A stretch of 6,751 nt of DNA from Parachlamydiales bacterium (GCA_020058465.1 JAGVDZ010000050.1:1-6751); one strand, 5' to 3'. Positions 1 to 6,679 are shown, counted from the first letter of the stretch. A program made the numbers and translations. Notes: generated by a model not told the origin, from the sequence alone.

Positions 1-825
1 CCCCCTTCTCTCTTTGAAACGCCTCTTCTTTGGGAAGGGTACCTCTATCTACAAGCTCAGATTGAGTCTTTACCCTCCACGAACCTGGATCATGCACATG
101 CTGATGCCAGTGTTGAACTGCCAGAGCTAAAATTCTTAGGGATGTATCAGGCCCTCGCCCAAGCTTATGAAACTTGGCCCTTGATCCAATGGAAGTACGC
201 CTCCAAAGTCTATCTTGCCCTAGCTCATATCGACAGCACTCACCACCTTGATAAGGCCCTGCAATGGTGTTGCCAGGCAGTGGCTCTCTCACCACACCTT
301 CTAGACACCTCAAGTGCTGAATCGGCTGTTTTGGGGATCTATTTGAGTTTGAATAATCAAACAATGACAAATCCTGCGCAACCTTTAATTTGGGCTAAAA
401 CGTTAAAGGATCTACCCGTCGAAGTCCCCGACTGCTGGCCTTGGCAAGCTAGCATTGCCTACGCAACACTCCAGAGCCTCAGACATCCAGGACAGGCTGA
501 AAGTTTTTGGCAGAAGGCTCGAGATGAAATCATCGACTCTTACCAAGAACCTCTTTTGCCCGGCAGCACTCTTTACAAAATGAAAGAGGCTTATCTGCAA
601 TGGATCGATTGGATCGTTGACAAAGTAAGACAGCACCCCATTTCCGACAACCTATTCCAACTGACTCTCACAGAAGAGGAAAGGACCGCCTTACTACACC
701 GCTGCCCTGAAATGAAGCCATCCCTTGCAATGATCTCCTTTCTGCCCCATATGTCGAAAAAGAGCTACCCACCCAAACCATCTATTGGAGATCCCATAGA
801 GTATGTATCTAAAAAACCTGATTAG
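1..825 (+). CDS. TPR-like repeat protein, 5' end cut by window edge
   Basis: The frame is open from base 1, so the first in-window ATG (142) is probably internal and the true start lies upstream. 274 codons are visible before the TAG at 823-825. Window residues about 59-99 (from WPLIQWKYAS to AVALSPH) read as a tetratricopeptide repeat, with the small/large residue spacing of a helix pair ending in LSP. A second TPR-like helix pair lies around the WPWQASIAYATLQSL segment. No catalytic motif is visible. The tail is basic and proline-containing (KKSYPPKPS, ending YVSKKPD). TPR proteins act as protein-protein scaffolds. The next gene on the same strand is a membrane-anchored VWA protein, so the two may form a complex as TPR and VWA partners do in Bat-type loci; this is inference. 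Gene identity is not recognised. Confidence 0.75.
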   Translation, partial: PPSLFETPLLWEGYLYLQAQIESLPSTNLDHAHADASVELPELKFLGMYQALAQAYETWPLIQWKYASKVYLALAHIDSTHHLDKALQWCCQAVALSPHLLDTSSAESAVLGIYLSLNNQTMTNPAQPLIWAKTLKDLPVEVPDCWPWQASIAYATLQSLRHPGQAESFWQKARDEIIDSYQEPLLPGSTLYKMKEAYLQWIDWIVDKVRQHPISDNLFQLTLTEEERTALLHRCPEMKPSLAMISFLPHMSKKSYPPKPSIGDPIEYVSKKPD

Positions 826-826
826 T

Positions 827-874
827 ACCACGAACAAATCTGTGAGTGAGGATCGAGGTTCCAGAGGTCGTGGT
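827..874. other. Weak inverted repeat downstream of TPR gene
   Basis: ACCACGA (827-833) and TCGTGGT (868-874) are perfect 7-base arms separated by 34 bases, starting two bases after the TPR stop codon. No T-run follows, so this is not a standard intrinsic terminator. It may be a weak mRNA stem or chance. Confidence 0.25.
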
Positions 875-877
875 CGT

Positions 878-932
878 TGTATACACAAATGAATTCATAT
901 TTAAGCCGTGTCGAAGCGCTGCAATTAATCGA
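878..932 (+). repeat. Dispersed short repeat, copy D (divergent)
   Basis: The 20 bases 878-897 (TGTATACACAAATGAATTCA) match the left part of copy A with one mismatch and copy C nearly as well. After this the copy diverges and appears to lack the TTTTTGACA core. GTGTCG at 908-913 resembles the GTGTCGGC core of copies A and B. The right boundary is uncertain. It lies in the gap between the TPR and VWA genes and reaches to within a few bases of the VWA start. Confidence 0.6.
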
Positions 933-942
933 TTATAAGTGA
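889..942 (+). other. Possible 17-codon leader ORF overlapping VWA start
   Basis: An ATG inside repeat copy D opens 17 codons (MNSYLSRVEALQLIDYK) and ends at TGA 940-942, overlapping the GTG (939-941) of the VWA gene as GTGA. Such a stop/start overlap is typical of translational coupling. The VWA start has no visible Shine-Dalgarno of its own, which would make coupling useful. The leader ORF also lacks a good ribosome binding site, so chance, or a sequencing frameshift joining it to the VWA frame, are real alternatives. Confidence 0.2.
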
Positions 943-2534
943 CTCTGTATTATATAAGATCTTCCTCATCCAAGGCACCCCACTTCTTGATCGCTTGTTT
1001 GCTGTCTATCGCCATTCATTCTGTGGCTATCGCAACCTTACACCCTTATCTTGCGTGGCTCGATTCCAAAGTGGAAGACAAGACAGCCCTCCTTGCTTTG
1101 ACCAAAAAATCAGATCCCCACTCATCACGTCTCCGTATCACATTCGCCTCCACATCCTCAACTGACCCTGATGTCCTTGCAACTCCAAAACCTCTAGCCC
1201 ACTTTCTTAAGCCTCCACCCTACTCAGCAAAGCTGCTTTCTGCCTCAGAACCCCAGATCTCCTCGTGGGTACTCCCAGAGCCCCGTTGGTCTCCTCCAAC
1301 TCCTCATCCCGCAAACCTTTCTCACCTCAAATCGAAGCTGTCATCCCCGCCAACCATGTTCCCTGAACCACCGCCTCCTCCATCTCCATCTGCCTTGCCA
1401 GAACCACCCCTATCTCAAACTTCCTCCTCCCCTTTGCCAGAGGACTATCCTTTGGAAGTCCCTTCTTTGACCTCTGCATCCCACCTAGCTACTTCTTTAG
1501 ATCATTCTTTATTTATCACTTTGACCTCTCCTCTCGAGAAAAGCTTTGGAACTCAGGTCTCTTTGACAAGAGCCTCCCTTCAAACAAAATCCTACTCAGA
1601 TCTATTCCACACTGAAATTCTCTTGGAACCCTTGGACGAAACAACCTACCTGTTTGCCATCACACTGATCCCCGCATCCACCTCTTCACTACCTATCTTG
1701 CCTCAACATTACACATTTTTAGTGGACCGTTCCAACTCCATGCAAAAAGAGGGGTTGACAACAGTCAAACAAGCTATTCAAAAAGCTCTTACGACTATTT
1801 CCTCTCAAGACACCTTCAATGTAATTGCCTTTGATAGCTCTTCAGAAAAGCTTTTTCCAACAGGGCAACTAGCCTCTCAAGAAACACTAGATAAGGCATC
1901 TCAATTCCTTTCTCGGTTATCTCTCGGCAGTTTTTTCAATGCGACAAACCTCTACACACCTCTTTTACTGTCTCTGCCCCCTCAAGACACGGCAAACCGT
2001 CTATACAACACCATTTTAGTTTCTAATGGAGAGGCTCCCCATCGAGAGCTGTTAGCAACGTGGACCTTACAAAACCAGGGTCATACTACCTTCTTTTCTC
2101 TCATTACAGGTCGGCCACAGTCTGTCCCTTTCTTCGAGTCACTCGCCCTGGTCAATCGAGGCATCAGCCTACATGCCACCAACAAGCATGGGGTCAAAAG
2201 GAAGCTGTTAAAGCTCCTCAAGCAAATGAAATCCCCCATTGCCCACAATATCCATTGCCACGCAATTGCCCAACCGAATCAACACCTGGCTCTCCACTTT
2301 GATCCTCAAACAACACCCCACCTATATGTTTCCCAACCTTTTGTGCTCTTCGGTTCAACTAAATCTCTGGAAGACTTCACCCTTTTTATCCAGGGTAAGG
2401 GACTCTCTGAGTGGATCAACATCAGGAAGACGATCTCATTTTCATACGCCAAGAAAGGGGGCAAGCAGCTCATTACTATGTGGGAAAAACAAGGAAGAAG
2501 TAACTTAAAAAATTTAGCGATACAAGAAAGGTGA
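939..2534 (+). CDS. Membrane-anchored proline-rich VWA-domain protein
   Basis: 531 codons. The GTG at 939 directly follows an in-frame TAA (936-938), so no earlier start is possible in this frame; a later start such as TTG 987 would damage the membrane segment. Residues about 14-36 form one hydrophobic helix near the N-terminus, giving a TonB-like topology: short inside, long outside. Residues 80-170 are rich in proline and serine, with a PEPPPPPSPS run at 142-151, a likely extended linker. Residues about 255-435 form a von Willebrand factor A domain: strand HYTFLVD, metal-site motif D263-R-S265-N-S267, then FNVIAFDSSSE, T336, and strand NTILVSNGE. The last metal-site Asp, usually in a TDGE-type motif, is Asn363 here, so metal binding may be weakened. 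The final residues and TGA stop fall in repeat copy A. Likely role is binding a protein partner on the cell surface or in the periplasm, perhaps with the upstream TPR protein. Exact function unknown. Confidence 0.85.
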   Translation: MTLYYIRSSSSKAPHFLIACLLSIAIHSVAIATLHPYLAWLDSKVEDKTALLALTKKSDPHSSRLRITFASTSSTDPDVLATPKPLAHFLKPPPYSAKLLSASEPQISSWVLPEPRWSPPTPHPANLSHLKSKLSSPPTMFPEPPPPPSPSALPEPPLSQTSSSPLPEDYPLEVPSLTSASHLATSLDHSLFITLTSPLEKSFGTQVSLTRASLQTKSYSDLFHTEILLEPLDETTYLFAITLIPASTSSLPILPQHYTFLVDRSNSMQKEGLTTVKQAIQKALTTISSQDTFNVIAFDSSSEKLFPTGQLASQETLDKASQFLSRLSLGSFFNATNLYTPLLLSLPPQDTANRLYNTILVSNGEAPHRELLATWTLQNQGHTTFFSLITGRPQSVPFFESLALVNRGISLHATNKHGVKRKLLKLLKQMKSPIAHNIHCHAIAQPNQHLALHFDPQTTPHLYVSQPFVLFGSTKSLEDFTLFIQGKGLSEWINIRKTISFSYAKKGGKQLITMWEKQGRSNLKNLAIQER

Positions 2535-2591
2535 ATTCCAAGCGTCGCCGACACTGTCAAAAACCAACTTTTGAGTTCATTTGTGTATACA
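2525..2591 (-). repeat. Dispersed short repeat, copy A
   Basis: Fullest copy, reversed relative to B, C and D. AATGAACTCAAAAGTT (2566-2581 on the complement) and TTTTTGACAGTGTCGGC (2547-2563 on the complement) are identical to copy B. The outer part (2580-2591) shares GTATACACAAAT with copy D. The other end, AGAAAGGTGAATTCCAAG (2525-2542), matches copy C with one mismatch. The two ends are imperfect inverted repeats of each other (TGAATTCCAAG against TGAACTCAAAAG). It fills the whole gap between the convergent VWA and rsmD genes, and both stop codons lie inside it. Confidence 0.85.
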
Positions 2592-3129
2592 GCCGTCGAT
2601 AAAGGCTGAGCTCCGCCTCTCCATACGTACGGCATGTTACACGATCCCAGCCCTCAAGCTCCTGAAGAGGAGCTGTCTGCTTATTCTTTTCAATCCCAAG
2701 ATAGGCCCCTTTCTCGACACATTCTAGGAGAAGGGATGGCAACTCTTCTACCTTCTGACTATAGGGGGGATCCATGTAGATCAAGTGAAACCGTTTCCCT
2801 TGCAAATCCAAAAGAGCTTTACGACAAGTTGTTTGGATACAACAACTGTGATCAACCATATCCAAAGTTTGTACATTCTCTTTCAGCACCCGAAAAGCTT
2901 GAGCCTGGCTTTCAATAAACGTCGCATGACGAGCCCCTCGACTCAACGCCTCAAGTCCCATCGCTCCACTACCTGCAAAAAGATCTAGAAAGTAGGCGTC
3001 TACCACCACATCTTGGCACATATTAAAAAAAGCGGCTCGAACCACCGATTGTGTTGGGCGAGTGATTGTCTCGGGGGGTGTTTGTATCTTTCGCCCTTTC
3101 AAAAAGCCGCCTAAAATATGAAGGGACAA
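2557..3129 (-). CDS. rsmD: 16S rRNA (guanine966-N2)-methyltransferase RsmD
   Basis: 190 codons with a TTG start at 3129, the first possible start after an in-frame TAA; GGTGAGAG lies just upstream as a modest ribosome binding site. The N-terminus (LHILGGFLKGRKI) fits the RsmD family opening. Residues 23-37 (TRPTQSVVRAAFFNM) match its conserved RPT..VRE..FN segment. The SAM-binding motif I is DLFAGSGAMGLEALSRGA (49-66), and the catalytic DPPY motif is at 120-123. RsmD methylates G966 (E. coli numbering) of 16S rRNA at N2 in the assembled small subunit, in the cytoplasm. Length is normal. It starts 28 bases after the MORN_2 gene stop on the same strand, so the two are probably cotranscribed. 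The last ten residues (YTQMNSKVGF) and the TGA are encoded by repeat copy A; the family-like sequence stops at about SLYRRL (175-180). Confidence 0.95.
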   Translation of the reverse strand: MSLHILGGFLKGRKIQTPPETITRPTQSVVRAAFFNMCQDVVVDAYFLDLFAGSGAMGLEALSRGARHATFIESQAQAFRVLKENVQTLDMVDHSCCIQTTCRKALLDLQGKRFHLIYMDPPYSQKVEELPSLLLECVEKGAYLGIEKNKQTAPLQELEGWDRVTCRTYGEAELSLYRRLYTQMNSKVGF

Positions 3130-3157
3130 ACTCTCACCACAATTTTATCAGGAAGCC

Positions 3158-5695
3158 TCAGTTGCGAGAGAGGTCTATTTCTAGACCCGTCTCATCCCAC
3201 TTTTTTTTCACCCCTTGAGGCACATCCAAATCAAACAACTGCTCAAAAGCTAATAGGCCATTGTCATGATAACGACAAAGTCGTCCTTGCTTTTTTCCTT
3301 CTCGATATTCAGCTTCAAATACCAAAATCCCTTCTATATTCCAGCTGCAGGATCTCCCGTCTAACAGACCGCGATGATAGGTCTCTGCGGAGGCAAGCTT
3401 GCCTGTTTCAAAATAGCTTTTTTTCTCATCTTCGAGAAGGTCTTCATGGTACCACTGCTCTGAGCGAAGAGCCCCCGAGGGATAGTAGGTCCTTTCCAAC
3501 CCCTCTTTTTTCCCCTCTCGATAGGCGGTGATCTTCTCACACCGACCCTCTTGATTGAATACCTTGGCATCCCCTTCCATGATTCCCTTTCGAAAAAGAA
3601 CTTCCTCAAGTTTTTGCCCTTCTCGTGAATACCGGACGAATAACCCTTCAAAAACCCCTTCATGACAGGGGACTTCATAAAATTTAGCTCTCCTGTTGTC
3701 CTCACCAGGAGGATAGTAGACTGTCTTGATCCCTTCTCCTAAGTTATTCTTGTATGTAACGATACTCAAATACCCCTCTGGTTCTCTCTTTAGATACTTG
3801 CCTTCAAGCTTGCCCTTGCAATAGTTCATCTTTTCCACAATTTCTCCATTGAGATCTTGAGCCATTGAAAGACCCTCAAGCTCGCCGTGCTCAAACGTGA
3901 TCATACTTTTCAAAGCACCATTTGGATAGAATGACTTTTGCTCACCGTGAGGTTGTCCATGTACATCGAAAAAGCGCTCTTCTATCACGATGGAAGGGTC
4001 GTCGGTCGAATACTGTTTTTTCAACCCAAAATGTCTCCCTTCACAATAGTTTTCTTCGAGAAGAAGACGTCCTTCTTTATCCCACACTTTGACCTCTCCA
4101 TGAAGAGACCCTCTCTGGTAGGAGGCTTTTTTTTGTAATTGTCCATCCGGATACCACCACATTTGAGGACCCTCCAAGAGCCCGTCACGACACACCAATT
4201 CCAGACGAAGAGCCCCCGAATCCCACCACATCCGATGTATCCCCTCTATGAGGTCGTTGACAAACGGTGTTTCTGAAAGTAATAAGCCCTCCTCATTCCA
4301 TTCTCGATGAAGGCCCTCTCGCTTGCCCATCGAGTACATGCCTTCAGAAAGGATCGTTCCATGCTCACCCCAAGTTGTCCGGATCCCGTCTAACAACCCT
4401 TCTCTATAATCAGCTTGGCACCGAAGCTGCCCATGCAGGTCCCACTCTAGGAAGGGTCCATGCTGAAGACCTTGCGCAAAGTGTTTTTGATATTGTTTTG
4501 TTCCATTGGAATGCCACTGATCTAGCTGACCATCTCTTTGACCCCGATCGTAATTGGCTACACAAACAAGTCGCCCTTCACCATTCAGTTCTTTTTGCTC
4601 CCCATGGAGGAGGTCCTCTAAATAATTTTTCTCGGCAATACAGACGCCTTGATCGTTCCATTCTTGGTAGAATCCGTTCAATTTCCCTAGGCGGACAGAA
4701 AAATGGGATTGTTTCTGACCATTGGGATGCCACTGCATAGCAAGCCCCAACGAATTGCCTTTACGATCAAACTCAGCCCTCCAAGCAGGTACTTGATCTC
4801 GGTGATCTCTCCAGTGTTGCCCAATAGGATTCCCCTGACGATAGAATCCTTCCCCCATCAAAGTCCCCTGCTCACTCCAAAAAACTTCCCTCCCCTCCTT
4901 CTCCCCTTGTTTGTACCTAGCTCGATACAGTTCAGAACCATTGGGATAATAAATCACATGGAAGCCATCTAGCTTACCTCGCTTATAATCCATCTTTTCG
5001 ATCAACTGTCCTTGCTTATTGTAACGCAAATAAGCAGCTCCATGCCCCACATTGTCTAATTCGCCATGCGCAAAATGTTGTACTCTATGAAGATGTCCTT
5101 GCTCATCCCACTCTCTTTGATCCCCTTCCAGTAGGCCAAAGGCAAATCTTGCTTCTAAAGATTTCGTCTGATCTTGATAATAGACGGTGACAAGACCGTC
5201 CAATTGATCGTCTTTATAGGTCACCGACTGTGCTAAAGCCCCTTCTGGGTGATAGTAGAGCGCGCTGCCTTGTTTGATCCCTTTTCGATAGGTAATTTTC
5301 GATGCAAGTTGGCCATTTGAATGAAAGATCTCAGAGGCCCCTTCAAGGAGACCCCGCTCATAGCTCGAGCGTTCGATGAGATGTCCCTCTTCTGATAACT
5401 CCACCCAAATACCGTGTGGGACGACCCGACTTTGCCACAGCTTGGCCCCTTCTGAGGAGGGATCTACTTTCATCAAATCACAGTGATATCGAAAGTGGCC
5501 ACTTGGATCCACCAAAACTCGGCGAACAACCTCGTTCTCTGGCCCATTGAAATAAGCCTGACACTCGGCCAAGATCGTTTTCTTTAGCTCCGGTGCCTGA
5601 CTTGCATTGTACACCTCCAAGCTTTGCCCCAGCGCTTCTGTCCACGTAAACGCTAGTGACGTCAATAGCCCAATGATAAAAATGTGTCGCCGCAT
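3158..5695 (-). CDS. Exported giant MORN_2/YwqK-type repeat protein
   Basis: I place the start at ATG 5695 (845 codons): GAGG at 5701-5704 sits five bases before it, whereas the GTG six bases earlier overlaps that site. Residues 1-23 look like a signal peptide: basic MRRH, a hydrophobic core and a likely cut after ALG. A non-repeat segment follows to about residue 94. The rest, to the C-terminus, is about 30 tandem units of roughly 24 residues with the pattern G-x5-W/Y-x2-x-G-x-L-x5-Y-x2-G-x-L-x-G, for example HREWNEEGLLLSETPF. This is the MORN_2 repeat of YwqK-like proteins, predicted to form stacked beta hairpins. YPNG-type units recur roughly every third repeat, suggesting growth by blocks of three. 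Database labels of YwqK antitoxin come only from family naming; no toxin gene is seen here. Likely exported or surface-exposed with a binding or structural role, which is inference. Eight-base A-tracts occur in the coding strand at 4127-4134 and near 3199-3206. Confidence 0.9.
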   Translation of the reverse strand: MRRHIFIIGLLTSLAFTWTEALGQSLEVYNASQAPELKKTILAECQAYFNGPENEVVRRVLVDPSGHFRYHCDLMKVDPSSEGAKLWQSRVVPHGIWVELSEEGHLIERSSYERGLLEGASEIFHSNGQLASKITYRKGIKQGSALYYHPEGALAQSVTYKDDQLDGLVTVYYQDQTKSLEARFAFGLLEGDQREWDEQGHLHRVQHFAHGELDNVGHGAAYLRYNKQGQLIEKMDYKRGKLDGFHVIYYPNGSELYRARYKQGEKEGREVFWSEQGTLMGEGFYRQGNPIGQHWRDHRDQVPAWRAEFDRKGNSLGLAMQWHPNGQKQSHFSVRLGKLNGFYQEWNDQGVCIAEKNYLEDLLHGEQKELNGEGRLVCVANYDRGQRDGQLDQWHSNGTKQYQKHFAQGLQHGPFLEWDLHGQLRCQADYREGLLDGIRTTWGEHGTILSEGMYSMGKREGLHREWNEEGLLLSETPFVNDLIEGIHRMWWDSGALRLELVCRDGLLEGPQMWWYPDGQLQKKASYQRGSLHGEVKVWDKEGRLLLEENYCEGRHFGLKKQYSTDDPSIVIEERFFDVHGQPHGEQKSFYPNGALKSMITFEHGELEGLSMAQDLNGEIVEKMNYCKGKLEGKYLKREPEGYLSIVTYKNNLGEGIKTVYYPPGEDNRRAKFYEVPCHEGVFEGLFVRYSREGQKLEEVLFRKGIMEGDAKVFNQEGRCEKITAYREGKKEGLERTYYPSGALRSEQWYHEDLLEDEKKSYFETGKLASAETYHRGLLDGRSCSWNIEGILVFEAEYREGKKQGRLCRYHDNGLLAFEQLFDLDVPQGVKKKWDETGLEIDLSRN

Positions 5696-5697
5696 AC

Positions 5698-5704
5698 TCA
5701 CCTC
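5698..5704 (-). promoter_or_regulatory. Ribosome binding site choosing the MORN_2 gene start
   Basis: Read on the minus strand this is GAGGTGA, with GAGG five bases upstream of ATG 5695. It supports that ATG over the upstream GTG (5701-5699), which overlaps this sequence. Confidence 0.6.
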
Positions 5705-5713
5705 ACAAGAAGG

Positions 5714-5742
5714 ATTGTAGCATAAAACATTTTATAAATGGG
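5714..5742 (-). promoter_or_regulatory. Candidate AT-rich promoter of MORN_2-rsmD unit
   Basis: On the minus strand a TACAAT hexamer (5719-5714) resembles a -10 box and would put transcription start about 10-15 bases before the ATG at 5695. The preceding bases are very AT-rich (TTTATAAAATGTTTTATG). No convincing -35 box lies at 16-18 bases. The 116-base gap after the GspH-like gene makes a separate promoter reasonable. Confidence 0.3.
5722..5735. promoter_or_regulatory. AT-rich dyad, possible operator
   Basis: ATAAAACATTTTAT has perfect 6-base arms around a 2-base centre. It lies immediately upstream of the candidate -10 box of the MORN_2 gene, where a dimeric regulator could bind. AT-rich dyads of this size can arise by chance. 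Confidence 0.25.
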
Positions 5743-5743
5743 C

Positions 5744-5795
5744 ATACTACCAATGAACTCAAAAGTTAATTTTTGACAGTGTCGGCAACGCCTGG
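5744..5795 (+). repeat. Dispersed short repeat, copy B
   Basis: AATGAACTCAAAAGTT (5752-5767) and TTTTTGACAGTGTCGGC (5770-5786) are identical to copy A, and the following ACGCCTGG differs from copy A by one base. The outer TGTATACAC part is degraded to ATACTACC, and the terminal GGAATTCA is not recognisable. It lies between the GspH-like gene and the MORN_2 gene, inverted relative to copy A. Confidence 0.8.
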
Positions 5796-5811
5796 CCCAA
5801 ATTTTGGAGGT

Positions 5812-6273
5812 TTATGAGAATTCGTATTCCCTAAACCCCAATACCTGTTTAGGATCTAAATCCAGTTCCCCACGACGGTGGACTAAATGGATGGGGACTA
5901 GAGAGTTCACAAACCCTGTCGCAAAAAAAGAAATTGTGTAGAAAAACCTCTCCTCCCCTCCAACAAATAGTCTGCAGCGAGGAAGATGCAACGCACTCAT
6001 CCGATCACTCCCATCGACAGAACGAGCTTGACATACCCATCCATCGGGCTCCTGCAGAAACGTACATACCCAATCATCAACCCTAGACAAAGCTAGCTGA
6101 CGTGTGGCTCGCCAATAGGATGCGATCTCCTCGCTGAAAGACTCCCATCTCTTGGTTTCCACTCGTGCATACCAATAGTGCCCACTCCAACCCACGGCGA
6201 CTGTCATCACCAGAAAAAAGGCAACACACCACTCCAAAAGTAAAAATGTCTTTTTAGCCCGAATCGACCTCAC
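5812..6273 (-). CDS. GspH-like minor pseudopilin of type II secretion
   Basis: 153 codons. The GTG start at 6273 lies 3 bases after the gspG stop (TGA-TAG-GTG), so translation is probably coupled. The N-terminus is a type IV prepilin leader: basic MRSIRAKK, then T9 before F10-L-L-L-E14, with Glu at mature position 5 and a hydrophobic helix to about residue 28. The residue before the predicted cut is Thr, not the usual Gly. The C-terminal part (ISFFATGFVNSLVPIHLVHR, then LDLDPKQVLGFREYEF) has the hydrophobic/Gly pattern of GspH/FimT-type minor pseudopilins. Three of its four cysteines lie in the middle (C70, C81, C100). Position after gspG matches what I recall of the chlamydial cluster, where a small hypothetical gene follows gspG. 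Role: a minor subunit, perhaps at the tip of the inner-membrane pseudopilus. The exact subunit class is uncertain. Confidence 0.75.
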   Translation of the reverse strand: MRSIRAKKTFLLLEWCVAFFLVMTVAVGWSGHYWYARVETKRWESFSEEIASYWRATRQLALSRVDDWVCTFLQEPDGWVCQARSVDGSDRMSALHLPRCRLFVGGEERFFYTISFFATGFVNSLVPIHLVHRRGELDLDPKQVLGFREYEFS

Positions 6274-6276
6274 CTA

Positions 6277-6666
6277 TCAAGAACCATCCCTTCTAGGAGC
6301 CGTTTGAAGAGTCTCGTGCCTTTCGAGCTGCGTAGAAACAATTTCGATATCATCTTCTCGATCATTCAAGAAAAGCTCAAACCTCTCCCCCCATCCATCA
6401 AGTAAAAGTTGACCTGGATTTTTGGCCAACTCCAGCTCCGTGAGAATCTCTGCAGGGTTCTGTTGGATATCCCGCCAACTTGTCCCTTCTCCAACCGCTA
6501 GCATAAAAAGATCGTGGAGTTTCTCAATCGCCTGTTTGGTCCGAAATACCTTACCCCGATCCATAGCCCCTTTCATATTGTAACCAATAACACCTGTGAT
6601 CATCGTGATTAAAAAAATCACGATCATCATCTCGATCAATGTAAGTGCTCTTTTCTTTTTTTTCAT
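6277..6666 (-). CDS. gspG: GspG-like major pseudopilin of type II secretion
   Basis: 129 codons from ATG 6666. The frame stays open upstream to the window edge, with a TTG at 6717, but that extra stretch is encoded by repeat copy C and precedes the prepilin leader, so ATG 6666 is preferred. The leader is MKKKKRA followed by L8-T-L-I-E12, with the conserved Glu at mature position 5 and a hydrophobic helix to about residue 28. The residue before the cut is Ala7, not Gly. Near the C-terminus DGWGERFEL (90-98) matches the DPWG(N)-type motif of GspG. Length is normal for a major pseudopilin. It is processed by a prepilin peptidase and polymerises into the periplasmic pseudopilus. No clear Shine-Dalgarno precedes the ATG; the upstream 14-80 bases are repeat copy C. 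An A8 tract directly follows the start codon (6656-6663). Confidence 0.85.
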   Translation of the reverse strand: MKKKKRALTLIEMMIVIFLITMITGVIGYNMKGAMDRGKVFRTKQAIEKLHDLFMLAVGEGTSWRDIQQNPAEILTELELAKNPGQLLLDGWGERFELFLNDREDDIEIVSTQLERHETLQTAPRRDGS

Positions 6667-6679
6667 AGAGTAATACCAC

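Noticed and set aside
2532..2591. Repeat copy A as an intrinsic terminator for the convergent genes
   Set aside because: The inverted ends are imperfect, AT-rich and separated by a long core, and no GC stem with a T-run follows on either strand. Termination here is possible but not shown.
2306..2635. 109-codon minus-strand ORF across the VWA 3' end
   Set aside because: It overlaps the VWA and rsmD genes and repeat A, and shows no motif; it is a shadow of those genes.
3361..3705. 114-codon minus-strand ORF in the MORN_2 gene
   Set aside because: Same strand but a different frame from the MORN_2 protein; its Lys/Arg/Gly-rich sequence is what an out-of-frame reading of the repeats gives.
4267..4740. 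157-codon plus-strand ORF inside the MORN_2 gene
   Set aside because: It lies wholly antisense to a well-supported repeat protein; its composition follows the opposite strand and no family is recognisable.
3158..5695. YwqK antitoxin of a toxin-antitoxin pair
   Set aside because: The repeat family matches, but the protein is exported, very long, and has no small toxin gene next to it.
5815..5835. Plus-strand ATG after GGAGG at 5806-5810
   Set aside because: Good ribosome binding site spacing, but the frame stops after six codons (MRIRIP) and lies antisense to the GspH-like gene.
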